From the NCBI RefSeq assembly GCF_900167365.1, contig NZ_FUXL01000003.1:310001-374000 (forward strand): a DNA stretch of 64,000 nt. Direction: 5' to 3'. Shown here one piece after another: positions 28,782 to 40,293 of the stretch. The stretch comes from Consotaella salsifontis (GTDB lineage Bacteria > Pseudomonadota > Alphaproteobacteria > Rhizobiales > Rhizobiaceae). The stretch's first letter is position 1, and each line of letters opens with the position of its first letter. The notes beneath the pieces are model-generated. The model was not told the origin of the DNA and made no database searches. It saw only the letters and a program-made list of their open reading frames with translations. The position numbers were made by a program, and so were the translations under genes.

Positions 28782-30566
28782 ATGCACCGCTATCGCACGC
28801 ATACCTGCGCGGAACTGCGCCAGGAGGATGTCGGAGCGACGGTTCGCCTCTCCGGATGGGCCCACCGCATCCGCGACCATGGCGGCCTTCTGTTCATCGA
28901 CCTGCGCGACCATTACGGCCTGACGCAGATCGTCATCGACCCGGATTCTCCCGCCTTCAAGACGGCCGAGCTGGTGCGCGGCGAATGGGTGATTAAGGTC
29001 GACGGAGAGGTCAAGGCGCGCGCCTCGGAGGCGGTCAATCCCAAGCTGCCGACCGGCGAGATCGAAGTCTTCGCCACCAGCATCGAGGTGATTTCGGCCG
29101 CCAAGGAGCTGCCGCTGCCCGTGTTCGGTGAGCCGGAATATCCCGAGGATATCCGACTGAAGTACCGCTTCCTGGACCTCAGGCGCGAGACGCTGCACAA
29201 GAACATCGTGCGGCGCACGCAGATCATCACCAAGATGCGCACGCTCATGCAGGAAGCGGCCTTCACCGAGTTCCAGACGCCGATCCTGACCGCTTCCTCG
29301 CCCGAGGGCGCGCGCGACTTCCTGGTGCCCTCCCGGCTCCATAACGGCATGTTCTATGCGCTGCCCCAGGCTCCGCAGCAGTACAAGCAGCTTCTGATGA
29401 TCTCCGGCTTCGACCGGTATTTCCAGATCGCGCCCTGCTTCCGCGACGAGGACCCGCGCGCCGACCGCTTCTATGGTGAGTTCTACCAGCTTGACGTGGA
29501 GATGAGCTTCGTCGAGCAGGAAGATATCTTCCAGACCATGGAGCCGGTGATCCGCAAGACCTTCGAGGCCTTCGCGGACGGCAAGCCGGTCTCCGAAACG
29601 TTCCGGCGCATTCCCTATGCAGAATCGATGCGCAAATACGGCTCCGACAAGCCGGATCTTCGCAATCCGATCGAGATGCAGGCGGTGACGGAGCATTTCG
29701 CCGGTTCGGGCTTCAAGGTGTTCGCGAACATGATCGCGAATGACGAGAAGGTTGAGGTCTGGGCGATTCCGGCCAAGACCGGTGGCAGCCGCGCCTTCTG
29801 CGACCGCATGAACTCCTGGGCGCAGGGCGAGGGGCAGCCGGGACTCGGCTACATATTCTGGCGCGAGGAAAACGGCGCCGTGGCGGGCGCGGGACCGCTC
29901 GCCAAGAACATCGGCGAAGAGCGCACCGATGCGATCCGCACCCAGCTCGGGCTTGAGGCGGGCGACGCCTGCTTCTTCGTCGCCGGACGCCCCGACAAGT
30001 TCATGGCCTTCGCCGGCGCGGCGCGCACGCGGGTCGGCGAAGAGCTGAACCTCGTCGATCGCGACCGGTTCGAACTCGCCTGGATCATCGACTTCCCCTT
30101 CTACGAATGGCAGGAGGAGGAGAAGAAGATCGACTTCTCGCACAATCCGTTCTCCATGCCGCAGGGAGGCATGGAGGCGCTGACGAACCAGGACCCGCTC
30201 TCGATCAAGGCCTTCCAGTACGACATCGTCTGCAACGGCTTCGAGATCGCTTCGGGCGGCATCCGTAACAGCCAGCCGGAGACGATGGTGAAGGCCTTCG
30301 AGATCGCCGGCTACGACCGGGCGACCGTTGAGGAGCGCTTCGGCGGCCTCTACCGCGCGTTCCAGTATGGGGCGCCGCCTCACGGCGGCATGGCGGCCGG
30401 CGTCGACCGCATCGTCATGCTTCTGTGCGGGGCGAAGAACCTGCGCGAGATCGCGCTCTTCCCGATGAACCAGCAGGCCTACGACCTTCTGATGGGCGCC
30501 CCGGCCGAGGCCACGCCCGCTCAGCTCCGCGAGTTGGGCCTGCGCATCGCGCCGCAGACGAAGTAG
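28782..30566 (+). CDS. aspS: Aspartate--tRNA ligase
   Basis: Class IIb synthetase charging tRNA-Asp. Domains run in order: N-terminal OB-fold anticodon-binding domain ([23 protein letters not shown]), class II catalytic core with [12 protein letters not shown], motif 2 around [10 protein letters not shown] near residue 223, the GAD insertion, and motif 3 [12 protein letters not shown] near residue 535. It has 594 residues, the bacterial length. The start is set by the family N-terminus [12 protein letters not shown]; the longer frame upstream is noncoding. In many alphaproteobacteria this enzyme also misacylates tRNA-Asn; the sequence does not show it here. Confidence 0.97.
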   Translation: MHRYRTHTCAELRQEDVGATVRLSGWAHRIRDHGGLLFIDLRDHYGLTQIVIDPDSPAFKTAELVRGEWVIKVDGEVKARASEAVNPKLPTGEIEVFATSIEVISAAKELPLPVFGEPEYPEDIRLKYRFLDLRRETLHKNIVRRTQIITKMRTLMQEAAFTEFQTPILTASSPEGARDFLVPSRLHNGMFYALPQAPQQYKQLLMISGFDRYFQIAPCFRDEDPRADRFYGEFYQLDVEMSFVEQEDIFQTMEPVIRKTFEAFADGKPVSETFRRIPYAESMRKYGSDKPDLRNPIEMQAVTEHFAGSGFKVFANMIANDEKVEVWAIPAKTGGSRAFCDRMNSWAQGEGQPGLGYIFWREENGAVAGAGPLAKNIGEERTDAIRTQLGLEAGDACFFVAGRPDKFMAFAGAARTRVGEELNLVDRDRFELAWIIDFPFYEWQEEEKKIDFSHNPFSMPQGGMEALTNQDPLSIKAFQYDIVCNGFEIASGGIRNSQPETMVKAFEIAGYDRATVEERFGGLYRAFQYGAPPHGGMAAGVDRIVMLLCGAKNLREIALFPMNQQAYDLLMGAPAEATPAQLRELGLRIAPQTK

Positions 30567-30611
30567 CGGCCAGGACGGGTCGAAAGACCCGTTCCCCCAA
30601 AAGGCCATTCC

Positions 30612-30655
30612 AAAAAGAAGCGGCGGTGGAGAGAGCTCCACCGCCGCTTCTTTTT
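30612..30655. terminator. Perfect bidirectional terminator after aspS
   Basis: A 20-bp perfect stem (AAAAAGAAGCGGCGGTGGAG on the left) closes a four-base AGAG loop. Its own ends provide a T run on both strands. It lies between convergent aspS and the secreted protein gene at 30675. Confidence 0.95.
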
Positions 30656-30674
30656 CTTCAACTCCTCAGGAGTT

Positions 30675-31850
30675 CTATTCGCTTACGGGCTGGTTCGCCT
30701 CGACCTTCACTTCCAAGAGGGTCGGGATGGTCTGCGGCGCGGCCATGGCGGCGCCCATGATCTGGGCCGCGGCGATGGGCTGCGCGGGCTCTGCCTGGAT
30801 CGAAAGCGACTTCGGGTCCTTGAGGAACGTCGAAACGGCGTCCTCGATCTGCTTCTGGAAATCAGGGTTCTTGAGCGATGCCAGCATAGGCGAGAGGCTG
30901 CCCGTCAGCGTCTGGACATACTGGTCGCGCGGCTGGCCGGCCTTTTTGGCATAGAAGTCCAGCAGTCGGTTGGCGAGGGAGTCATCCTCGTAGGAAAGGA
31001 CGATCCGGCTCAGCTGGAGCTGGGCCATCAGGCCCATGACCGCCATTCCGGCCGCCTGCTGGCCCTCGGGCTGGCTCTGCATCTGCTGGCGGAGCTGGCT
31101 CAGGGAGGCGATGAATTCTGGCGTATAGCCAAGCACCTTGTAGGAGAAGTTGAACGTGCCGGCGTCGTCCGCCTTGATCGTGAGGGGCTGAAGCGTCAGC
31201 TCGCCACTGCTCTTGGTCCAGCTGCCCTTGCCGGAGATATTGCCCGAAAGGTGGTCGTAGCCGATCTCTCTCAACGTGCCGGCCGCCCTCGCGTCGGAGT
31301 CTTCCGGCACGTCCATGTCGATCGTGCCGAGATCGAACTCGCTGCTGATGGCGCTGTCGCTCGTCGTGTTGGTGATCTTGGCGTCCTTCGTCGTGAAGGC
31401 GGTGCGCCCGTCGTCCTTGATCTCGAGCTGGTCGAGCGTCAGGTCGCTGAAGAAGACGTCGGCCGCCGGCGCGGACTTCGGGTCGGTCGAGGTCCCGGCG
31501 ATCGTCAGGTCCTGGATCTTCAGACCCTCGACGGACCAATCCTTGCCCGTCATGTCCTTCTCGAATTCGGCGACCGTATATCCCTCCTCGGGCGAGCCCT
31601 CGACGCCGGAGAACGTAAGATCGCCGAGGTCCACCTTCTCGTCATTGGCCGCGACGCTCGCGCCCGAGAGGATGACGTCGTCGCCATCGGCCTTGGCGTC
31701 GGAATAGGTCAGGGTGAGCTGGCTCTTGGCCAGGACGGCCGTCAGACGACTGGCGAAGGCATTCGCGTCCGCAGCCAGGGCGGAGCCGCCCGAGACGAGG
31801 AGGAGCGCGGTGCCGGTCACGAGATGCGCCAGTCGGATGGGGGTCTTCAT
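30675..31850 (-). CDS. Periplasmic protein of unknown function
   Basis: A 391-residue protein with a Sec signal peptide (cleavage after SALA near residue 26). The mature part is rich in Asp, Ser and Thr and reads as repeated beta-strand segments such as LTFSGVEG, LKIQDLTIAG and LTLDQLEIKD spaced by 25-35 residues, ending in a helical Gln-rich part. This layout recalls DUF945/AsmA-like beta-rich envelope proteins, but I do not recognise the family firmly. GAGGA is placed eight bases before the ATG. It appears to be transcribed alone. Confidence 0.75.
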   Translation of the reverse strand: MKTPIRLAHLVTGTALLLVSGGSALAADANAFASRLTAVLAKSQLTLTYSDAKADGDDVILSGASVAANDEKVDLGDLTFSGVEGSPEEGYTVAEFEKDMTGKDWSVEGLKIQDLTIAGTSTDPKSAPAADVFFSDLTLDQLEIKDDGRTAFTTKDAKITNTTSDSAISSEFDLGTIDMDVPEDSDARAAGTLREIGYDHLSGNISGKGSWTKSSGELTLQPLTIKADDAGTFNFSYKVLGYTPEFIASLSQLRQQMQSQPEGQQAAGMAVMGLMAQLQLSRIVLSYEDDSLANRLLDFYAKKAGQPRDQYVQTLTGSLSPMLASLKNPDFQKQIEDAVSTFLKDPKSLSIQAEPAQPIAAAQIMGAAMAAPQTIPTLLEVKVEANQPVSE

Positions 31851-32075
31851 AATGTTTTCCTCAGAGGCGGAGTCGGGTCGATGGTAAAGTGCGCGGCAAC
31901 AGCCGGCCTGCCCGCCATTTGGCGATTTGTCGCGCCGCGGCAAGAGCCGAGCCCGAAATTCATGGCTGCCTTATGTCGCGGGATGAGAAGCTAGGGTTAA
32001 CAGCTGCCCGTCAAGCTTCTGGACAACTCTGTTCCGGCCTTGTTCCCGGTGATTGTGTGCCGTAAACAGACGGCC

Positions 32076-34316
<2,241 letters not shown>

Positions 34317-34372
34317 CAGCCGGGGAGATTGGTTGCAGTAGCCGGGCTTGGCGGCTCGGCGGTCCGTCGGGG

Positions 34373-35116
34373 TCAGCGGCCTTCGTAGCGCTCCCATCCG
34401 TGGGGTGTCAGGTGCTCCTGGGGCTGAAAGCGGATCTTGTAGGCCATCTTGCGCGAGCCCTCGACCCAATATCCGAGATAGAGGTAGGGCAGTCCGAGAG
34501 CCTTGGTGCGCCGGATATGATCGAGGATCATCAGGCTGCCGAGGCTGCGGTCCTCGAAGTCCGGATCGTAGAACGAATAGACCATCGACAGGCCGTCGCC
34601 CATGACGTCGGTCAGTGCCGAGGCGATCAACTCGCCGCGCCCGCCCGCCGGATCATTCGGATCATCGCGGCGGTATTCGATCATCTGGGTCGCGACCTGA
34701 GTGTCCTCGACCATCATCGCAAAGTCCAGGACGCTCATTTCCGACATGCCGCCGCCCGTGTGCCGGGCGTCGAGATAGTGCCGGAAAAGGCTGTACTGCT
34801 CGCTCGTCGGGCTGGCCGGCCGCATCTCGGCTCTGATGTCGGCGTTTCGCGCAAGAACCCTCTTCATTGACCGACTGGGAAGGAAGTCATCGACCAGGAT
34901 TCGCACCGAGACGCAGGCTTGGCAACGCTCGCAGGCGGGGCGATAGGCGATGTTCTGGCTGCGCCTGAAGCCGCCCTGCGTCAAAAGGTCGAGCAGTTCG
35001 GGCGCGCGATCGCCGATCAGATGGGTGAAAACCTTTCGCTCGTGCCGGCCTGCCAGATAGGGGCACGGCGAAGGTGCGGTCAGGAAGAACTGCGGCGCCT
35101 GGGCGTGCGCTGTCAT
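34373..35116 (-). CDS. bpt: Aspartate/glutamate leucyltransferase
   Basis: Transfers Leu from Leu-tRNA to N-terminal Asp or Glu of proteins, marking them for ClpS/ClpAP degradation in the bacterial N-degron pathway. The N-terminal [18 protein letters not shown] and the Cys cluster [13 protein letters not shown] (residues about 62-74) are typical; a GNAT-like core follows, with [15 protein letters not shown] near residue 215. Length 247 residues is usual. It is convergent with parC; the next gene upstream on this strand (SLC13-type) ends 17 bases before its start. Confidence 0.94.
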   Translation of the reverse strand: MTAHAQAPQFFLTAPSPCPYLAGRHERKVFTHLIGDRAPELLDLLTQGGFRRSQNIAYRPACERCQACVSVRILVDDFLPSRSMKRVLARNADIRAEMRPASPTSEQYSLFRHYLDARHTGGGMSEMSVLDFAMMVEDTQVATQMIEYRRDDPNDPAGGRGELIASALTDVMGDGLSMVYSFYDPDFEDRSLGSLMILDHIRRTKALGLPYLYLGYWVEGSRKMAYKIRFQPQEHLTPHGWERYEGR

Positions 35117-35133
35117 GAACGCGCTAATCCTTT

Positions 35134-36954
35134 TCAGAGGTCATAGAACCAAGGACTGACGAGAGAGAATGTTAACCACACCAGGATGACCAAGGGAACA
35201 CCCGCTTTGACGAAGTCGGAAAAGCGGTAGCGCCCTGGTCCCATCACCAGAAGGTTCGTCTGGTAGCCGATGGGAGTCGCGAAGGACGCGTTGGCGGCGA
35301 AAATGACGCAGGAGAGAAATGCCGCAGGCGGTGCGCCGAGGCGCCTTGCCATGTCGAGGGCGATGGGCGTGAACAGCACCGCCGTGGCATTGTTGGACAG
35401 AAAGTTCGTCAGGACGGCGATGACGAGGAAGAGGCCGGACAGAAGATAGGCCACCGGCAGGCCGGAAAGGGCAGTCACCGCGCTTTCGGCGACAAGCGCG
35501 GCTCCTCCCGTGCGCTCCAGCGCCGTCGCCGCCGCGATCGACGCCCCCACCAGCATGAAGATCTGCCGGTCGACCGCACGGGCCGCTTCGCCGGTGGTGA
35601 GGCATCCCGTCGCCATCATCGCCACAGCGCCGACGACGGACGAAACCTCGATGGGCAACACGCGCAACGCCGAGAGAAGCACCACCGCCAGGAAAATCGC
35701 GACGGCGAGCTTGGCCTTGGTCGTCTGTGGCACCGGCTGGACCGACCATTCGAGCAGCAGGAGGTCGTGGTTGCCGCGCAATCGCGAGATGTTTTCGCGC
35801 CTGCCGAACAGAAGAAGCGTGTCACCCGGCTCCAGGCGGATGTCGGAAAGGGCGGCGCGCGCCATACGCGCCTTGCGTTGAAGGCCGAAGGGCGTGATGC
35901 CGAATTGCGTCCTGAGCCCTGAGAACTGCATCGTCCGCCCGGCAAAGCGCGAGCCCGGCGCGACGACGGCTTCCACCATCACCGTATCGGGGCCGATGCG
36001 CTCCTCGGTCGCTGCCTCGCCCGCCGGTGCGATGGCGCGGATCGTCAAATTGCCGCGCGACAGCGCCCCGGTGATCGCCTTGCGCGTTGCAGTCACGATC
36101 AGGCGATCGCCTGCCATCAAGGTGATTTCGTCGAAAGGGGGGAGGATCGGCTGCTCGCCGCGTAGGATCATGCGCGGAGTGAGTTCGCCGAGCCCTGGAA
36201 AAAGGCCGGCGCGGGCCGAAAGTCCGAGAAAGGGATGGTTCTCTCCAAGGACGATCTCTCCCATGAACTGCTTGCCGGACAGCGCGGACGCGCTTTGCTC
36301 GTCGCTGTCGCGCGGCGACAGGATGCGCGGCATCACGCCGAGCACGTAGACCCCTCCGACCAACGCTATGCACAGACCAGGCAGCGTGATGTCGAAGAAG
36401 CCGATGTTGATCCCCGCGTGGGCGGCGACACCGGCCACCAGCAGGTTGGTCGATGAGCCGATGAGGGTGGTCATGCCGCCGAGGATGGTCAGGAACGACA
36501 GCGGCATGAAGACATGCGGCGAGGCGATGTTCCGCTGGGCCGCCAACATGGTGAGGATCGGGATGAAGATCACCACCACCGGCGTGTTGTTGAGAACCGC
36601 GCTCAAGGCCGCCGCACCCAGCAGGACGATGCTGATGCCGCCGGCGTCGCCCGCGTTGCCGAAGCGCGTCAGGGCCTGCGCGGGGCCTGCCATGGCATTC
36701 GTGGCGAAGAGACCCTGGCCGATGATGAGCAGCGCCAGGACCGTGATAAGCGCGGGGTTGGCAAACCCGGCCAAGAGATCGGCCGGCGAAACAAGGGCGC
36801 CAGAGGGGTCGGCATAGGGGAAGAGGCCGAAGAGCAGCAGGAAGGCGGCGAGGGAGCACCCCGCCACTGCCTCCACCGAAAATCGATCGCTTGAATAGCC
36901 GACGACACTGGCCGCCAGGATGAGATAGGTGAGCCAGAGATGAATGCCGTGCAT
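35134..36954 (-). CDS. SLC13/DASS-type transporter with two TrkA-C domains
   Basis: A 606-residue inner-membrane carrier. The two membrane halves show [12 protein letters not shown] (near residue 125) and the C-terminal [16 protein letters not shown], the paired SNT-like helix-hairpin motifs of the ion transporter superfamily. Between them (residues about 210-400) lie two TrkA-C-like ligand-binding domains, e.g. around [12 protein letters not shown] and [12 protein letters not shown]. Related proteins move sulfate, dicarboxylates or other anions with Na+. The ATG at 36954 is favoured over one at 37014 because the membrane start follows directly. Substrate unknown. Confidence 0.9.
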   Translation of the reverse strand: MHGIHLWLTYLILAASVVGYSSDRFSVEAVAGCSLAAFLLLFGLFPYADPSGALVSPADLLAGFANPALITVLALLIIGQGLFATNAMAGPAQALTRFGNAGDAGGISIVLLGAAALSAVLNNTPVVVIFIPILTMLAAQRNIASPHVFMPLSFLTILGGMTTLIGSSTNLLVAGVAAHAGINIGFFDITLPGLCIALVGGVYVLGVMPRILSPRDSDEQSASALSGKQFMGEIVLGENHPFLGLSARAGLFPGLGELTPRMILRGEQPILPPFDEITLMAGDRLIVTATRKAITGALSRGNLTIRAIAPAGEAATEERIGPDTVMVEAVVAPGSRFAGRTMQFSGLRTQFGITPFGLQRKARMARAALSDIRLEPGDTLLLFGRRENISRLRGNHDLLLLEWSVQPVPQTTKAKLAVAIFLAVVLLSALRVLPIEVSSVVGAVAMMATGCLTTGEAARAVDRQIFMLVGASIAAATALERTGGAALVAESAVTALSGLPVAYLLSGLFLVIAVLTNFLSNNATAVLFTPIALDMARRLGAPPAAFLSCVIFAANASFATPIGYQTNLLVMGPGRYRFSDFVKAGVPLVILVWLTFSLVSPWFYDL

Positions 36955-37058
36955 TGCCTGCGTGCCGTCCCCCGTGAAGTCTCCTTCATCCCCCGAAGAA
37001 CGGCCCGACCGCAAGCCCCGGCTGCGGCGGGATGCGTTTCCGCCGCTTGCGCTTACGC

Positions 37059-37526
37059 CTATTCGTCGCGGATCATCACCGTGCCGAGCAGCAGATCATG
37101 GGCGAGCTGCTTGCGCGCGGTGAGCAGTCCGAAGAGCAGGATGGCGGGCGTGAGAATCACGTTGCCGGCCCAGAACAGGACGCCGTGGAGGATGGCGAAG
37201 AGCGGGTCGATGGGACCGCCATCAAGGCGCTCGATCTTGATGCCGGCGAGGCGCATGCCAGGGGTCGCGTGGCCTCGCGAGCCCATGGTGAAGCCGACAT
37301 AGATCGCGGCGACCAGCGGCACCAGGACGGCAAACAGCATCCAGCCGAGGCCTAGCGTCAGGATTCCCAGCAGAAATACGATGATGGACGCCGGGATCGT
37401 GAGGAGCGCGATGAAGAAATAGTCGAGGAGGAACGAGACGATCCGCCGCCGGCGCACGCCGCGATAGGCGCGCGGCTCGTCGAGTCGCGTGTCGAAAACG
37501 AAGCCTGCCGCCTGGTCGCTCATCAT
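37059..37526 (-). CDS. RDD-family membrane protein
   Basis: A 155-residue protein with the RDD signature spread as in the family: RRIVSFLLDYFFIALL near residue 28, PGMRLAGIKIERLDG near residue 90, and three to four transmembrane segments. GGAG lies six bases before the first of two adjacent ATG codons. It may form one unit with hemB, whose stop lies 89 bases upstream. Function is unknown; some members affect Na+/H+ balance. Confidence 0.88.
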   Translation of the reverse strand: MMSDQAAGFVFDTRLDEPRAYRGVRRRRIVSFLLDYFFIALLTIPASIIVFLLGILTLGLGWMLFAVLVPLVAAIYVGFTMGSRGHATPGMRLAGIKIERLDGGPIDPLFAILHGVLFWAGNVILTPAILLFGLLTARKQLAHDLLLGTVMIRDE

Positions 37527-37615
37527 CCTTGTCTCCGGTTGCGGGACCTCGCCTTCGGGTCCCGCAATTTCAGATGGTGAGCGCGTCCTCCGATTTCAAA
37601 GCGTCGCCGGAGTCG

Positions 37616-38650
37616 TCATCTCGCCTTGAGCCGGGCGGCGACCTTCGGAGCGAAATAGGTGAGAATGCCGTCGGCGCCGGCGCGCTTATAGGCCGTCAGC
37701 ACCTCCATGGTGCCGCGTTCCTCATCGAGCCAACCATTGCCGACCGCGGCCATCATCATCGCGTACTCGCCGGAGGTCTGGTAGGCGAAGGTCGGCATGG
37801 AGAATTCGGCCTTGAGGCGCGTCAGGATGTCGAGATAGGGCAGTCCCGGCTTGACCATGATCATGTCGGCGCCTTCGGCGATGTCCTGCGCCGCTTCGCG
37901 CAATGCCTCGTCGCCGTTGCCGTAGTCCATCTGATAGGTGCGCTTGTCACCCTTGAGCATCGAGGCGGAACCCACCGCGTCGCGGAAGGGGGCGTAGAAA
38001 GCTGAGGCGTACTTGGCCGCGTAGGACATGATGAGCGTGTCGCGCAGGCCGTGGCCGTCCAGCGTCTCCCGGATCAAGGACACGCGCCCGTCCATCATGT
38101 CCGAGGGGCCGATGATGTCGCATCCCGCCTCGGCCTGGACCAGCGCCTGGCGGCAAAGCGCCTCGACCGTCGGGTCGTTGAGGATGGTCTCGCCTTCCAT
38201 GAGACCGTCGTGGCCGTGGCTCGTATAGGGGTCGAGGGCGACGTCGCACATGATGCCGATGTCGGGAATGGCGGCCTTGATGGCGCGCGTCGCGCGGCAA
38301 ACGAGATTGTCGGGGTTGTAGGCTTCGCTGCCTGCCTCATCGCGGCGGGAGGGATCGGTGTAGGGGAAGAGGGCCAGTACAGGAATGCCGAGATCGGCCG
38401 CCTCGCGCGCCGCATCCACGGCCCGGTCCACCGAATAGCGATGGACACCCGGCATCGAGGCGACAGGCTTCACGATGTTGTTTCCGTCGACGACAAAAAT
38501 CGGCCAGATCAGGTCGTTGATCGATAGCGAGGTTTCCCTGACCAGCCGGCGCGCCCAGTCGGTCCGCCGGAGCCGTCGCATTCTTCGCCCGCCCGTGACC
38601 GTGTCGATGCGCTGGGTGAGTTCGCTGGCTTTGCCCTCGATACGGTCCAT
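37616..38650 (-). CDS. hemB: Delta-aminolevulinic acid dehydratase
   Basis: Condenses two 5-aminolevulinate molecules to porphobilinogen for haem and cobalamin. Schiff-base lysines are in MSYAAKYASAFYAPFRD and MVKPGLPYLD. The metal-site loop reads DVALDPYTSHGHDG, with Asp and Ala where zinc enzymes have Cys, so this is the magnesium-dependent type usual in alphaproteobacteria. The 344-residue protein has a somewhat long N-terminus; an internal Met near residue 24 is an alternative start. Transcribed toward the RDD gene. Confidence 0.97.
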   Translation of the reverse strand: MDRIEGKASELTQRIDTVTGGRRMRRLRRTDWARRLVRETSLSINDLIWPIFVVDGNNIVKPVASMPGVHRYSVDRAVDAAREAADLGIPVLALFPYTDPSRRDEAGSEAYNPDNLVCRATRAIKAAIPDIGIMCDVALDPYTSHGHDGLMEGETILNDPTVEALCRQALVQAEAGCDIIGPSDMMDGRVSLIRETLDGHGLRDTLIMSYAAKYASAFYAPFRDAVGSASMLKGDKRTYQMDYGNGDEALREAAQDIAEGADMIMVKPGLPYLDILTRLKAEFSMPTFAYQTSGEYAMMMAAVGNGWLDEERGTMEVLTAYKRAGADGILTYFAPKVAARLKAR

Positions 38651-38888
38651 AAGGTGCGGCCTCTATTTTGAAGGAATTGTGTGGTGCCGGGCGGACGGAT
38701 AACCGGCCCCGCCGGCCGGCTTGAGTTGATGCGGCGCAGACCGGGTCGGTCACGGCCTGATCCGCGAACGCGTGGGGTATAGGCCCGAAGGCGAGGCTCG
38801 ACAACGTGCGCAAGATATCGGAGACATTGAGGCAAAAGGAAGCGAACGCCCGTTGAAACAAAAAATCCAAAAAGGGAGCGCCGCGCCG

Positions 38889-39347
38889 ATGACCGTTCCT
38901 GTGCGCCCCGGCGACAAGGCTGCGGCTCTGAACCGCATTCTCACCACCGTCCTCAAGCGGGGCTTCGGCCTCTTCCTGTTCGGGGGAGGGATCTACTACT
39001 GGGTCCGGCTGGTGGGCATCTTCGACGGTGCTCTCTGGCGCTTCGATCTCATGCCCTTCGCCTGGCAGGTGGCGGCGCCGGCGCTCGCGGTGCTCTATCC
39101 GGTCGCCGGCATCGGCCTCTGGACGCTGATGTCCTGGGGGCCCGTGATGTGGCTGCTGGTGGCCGGCGCCGAGGCGATTATGCATATCGGTCTGCCCTTC
39201 CTGTTCAGTGGCAAGCTCTTCTTTCTGGGTTTTCACCTCTTTGGGCTGGCGATGCTCGGCGTTCTTCGACTCGTGGGTGAGCTGGAGGCTGCGCAACGGC
39301 TTAAATCCCGCCCCAGCAGTATACCCGATATTAAGCACGAGATGTGA
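38889..39347 (+). CDS. DUF6163-type membrane protein
   Basis: A 152-residue protein with about four transmembrane segments (GFGLFLFGGGIYYWVRLVG, APALAVLYPVAGIGLW, VMWLLVAGAEAIMHIGL, FFLGFHLFGLAMLGVL). I associate it with the rhizobial DUF6163 family, of unknown function. GGGAG lies ten bases before the ATG at 38889; an in-frame TTG at 38853 or ATG at 38772 would add a charged head without similarity. It sits directly upstream of ldtR, a recurring neighbourhood in this order. Confidence 0.78.
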   Translation: MTVPVRPGDKAAALNRILTTVLKRGFGLFLFGGGIYYWVRLVGIFDGALWRFDLMPFAWQVAAPALAVLYPVAGIGLWTLMSWGPVMWLLVAGAEAIMHIGLPFLFSGKLFFLGFHLFGLAMLGVLRLVGELEAAQRLKSRPSSIPDIKHEM

Positions 39348-39415
39348 TCCGCCAAACGTAACAACCTGTTAAGCCTGGAGTTTAAGTCGAATTTTAGAGG
39401 CGAGGGCTAATGTCG

Positions 39416-39456
39416 TGATCAAGATGGGACCAAAAAAATAATCCCCATCACGATCA
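39416..39456 (+). promoter_or_regulatory. Inverted repeat in the ldtR leader
   Basis: TGATC-aa-GATGGG (39416-39428) is mirrored by CCCATC-ac-GATCA (39444-39456) around a 15-base A-rich centre. It ends six bases before the GGAG of ldtR. It could be an operator for a MarR-type dimer (autoregulation) or an RNA hairpin that affects ribosome access. Confidence 0.55.
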
Positions 39457-39473
39457 ACAGCGGAGACAATACT

Positions 39474-39986
39474 ATGAAGTACGTTCAGGCGAAGCCCGAG
39501 CCGAAGCAGCCGACTGAAGAGAAGACCGAACTCAAGAATCTCTACCTCGAAACGCTTCAGCTCGTCGAACGTCTTCATCGGCGCCTGCTCGACGTGATCA
39601 AGGACGAGTTCGATCGCAACGGCCGCACCGACATCAACGCCGTCCAGGCGCTGCTCCTCTTCAATATCGGCGATGCGGTGCTGACCGCTGGCGAGCTGCG
39701 CTCCCGCGGCTTCTATCTCGGCTCCAACGTCTCGTACAATCTGAAGAAGCTCGTCGATCTCGGGTTCATCGATCATCAGCGCTCGCGCGTCGATCGCCGC
39801 GCGGTTCGGGTGCAGCTGACGGAGGCCGGCCGCGAGGTCGCTGGTGTCGTGGCCGAGCTCTACGAGCGTCACATCGGTTCGATCGACAAGGTCGGCGGGC
39901 TCGACGAGCAGGAATTCCAGAAGATGAACAAGGCCTTGCAGCGCCTCGACCGGTTCTGGAACGATCAGATCCTCTACCGGCTCTAG
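39474..39986 (+). CDS. ldtR: MarR-family regulator LdtR
   Basis: A 170-residue winged-helix regulator matching the LdtR group known from Liberibacter and rhizobia, where it controls the L,D-transpeptidase gene ldtP and osmotic tolerance. The DNA-binding region includes GELRSRGFYLGSNVSYNLKKLVDLGFI (two-part; residues about 78-105) and the wing SRVDRRAVRVQLTEAG. GGAG lies eight bases before the ATG. The neighbouring downstream gene is indeed an L,D-transpeptidase, in the same direction and behind a hairpin. An inverted repeat in its leader is a candidate autoregulatory site. Confidence 0.93.
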   Translation: MKYVQAKPEPKQPTEEKTELKNLYLETLQLVERLHRRLLDVIKDEFDRNGRTDINAVQALLLFNIGDAVLTAGELRSRGFYLGSNVSYNLKKLVDLGFIDHQRSRVDRRAVRVQLTEAGREVAGVVAELYERHIGSIDKVGGLDEQEFQKMNKALQRLDRFWNDQILYRL

Positions 39987-40293
39987 TCCCCTCAGGCGAC
40001 CTCCAGCGCCTCGGGTCGGACATTTCAAGAGCCAGCCTCGCCCCGGACGTGTCAACGTTCCGGGGCGCTGCCGTTTCGATTTGGCCCCCCGGAGAGCTTG
40101 CCCGAACCTTGCCGTGCGCCTAATGCGTTGACGCCGCTGTGATCCTGGATGTTGGCAATCTTCATGCTTTGGCCATATTGGATGGTATCTACGATGACTG
40201 AAGCGGTGGAGAAGGTGTCGGCGCGATGCCCGAAAGCCATCGCTTGATTGAACGCTGCCCGAGGCACCCAGCGGGCCGCCACGTCCGAGGATC
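39987..40293. other. ldtR-ldtP intergenic region
   Basis: No gene is seen here. The first 80 bases hold the ldtR hairpin. The rest should contain the ldtP promoter and LdtR target site; TGATC followed by GGATG (from 40139) weakly recalls one arm of the ldtR leader repeat, and CCAT-N5-ATGG occurs near 40172. Neither is strong enough to call an operator. Confidence 0.4.
40040..40066 (+). terminator. Hairpin downstream of ldtR
   Basis: GCCCCGGACGT and ACGTTCCGGGGC form an 11-pair stem with one bulged T around a GTCA loop. There is only a weak T tract after it (CTGCCGTTTCGATTT), so termination may be partial. Confidence 0.6.
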
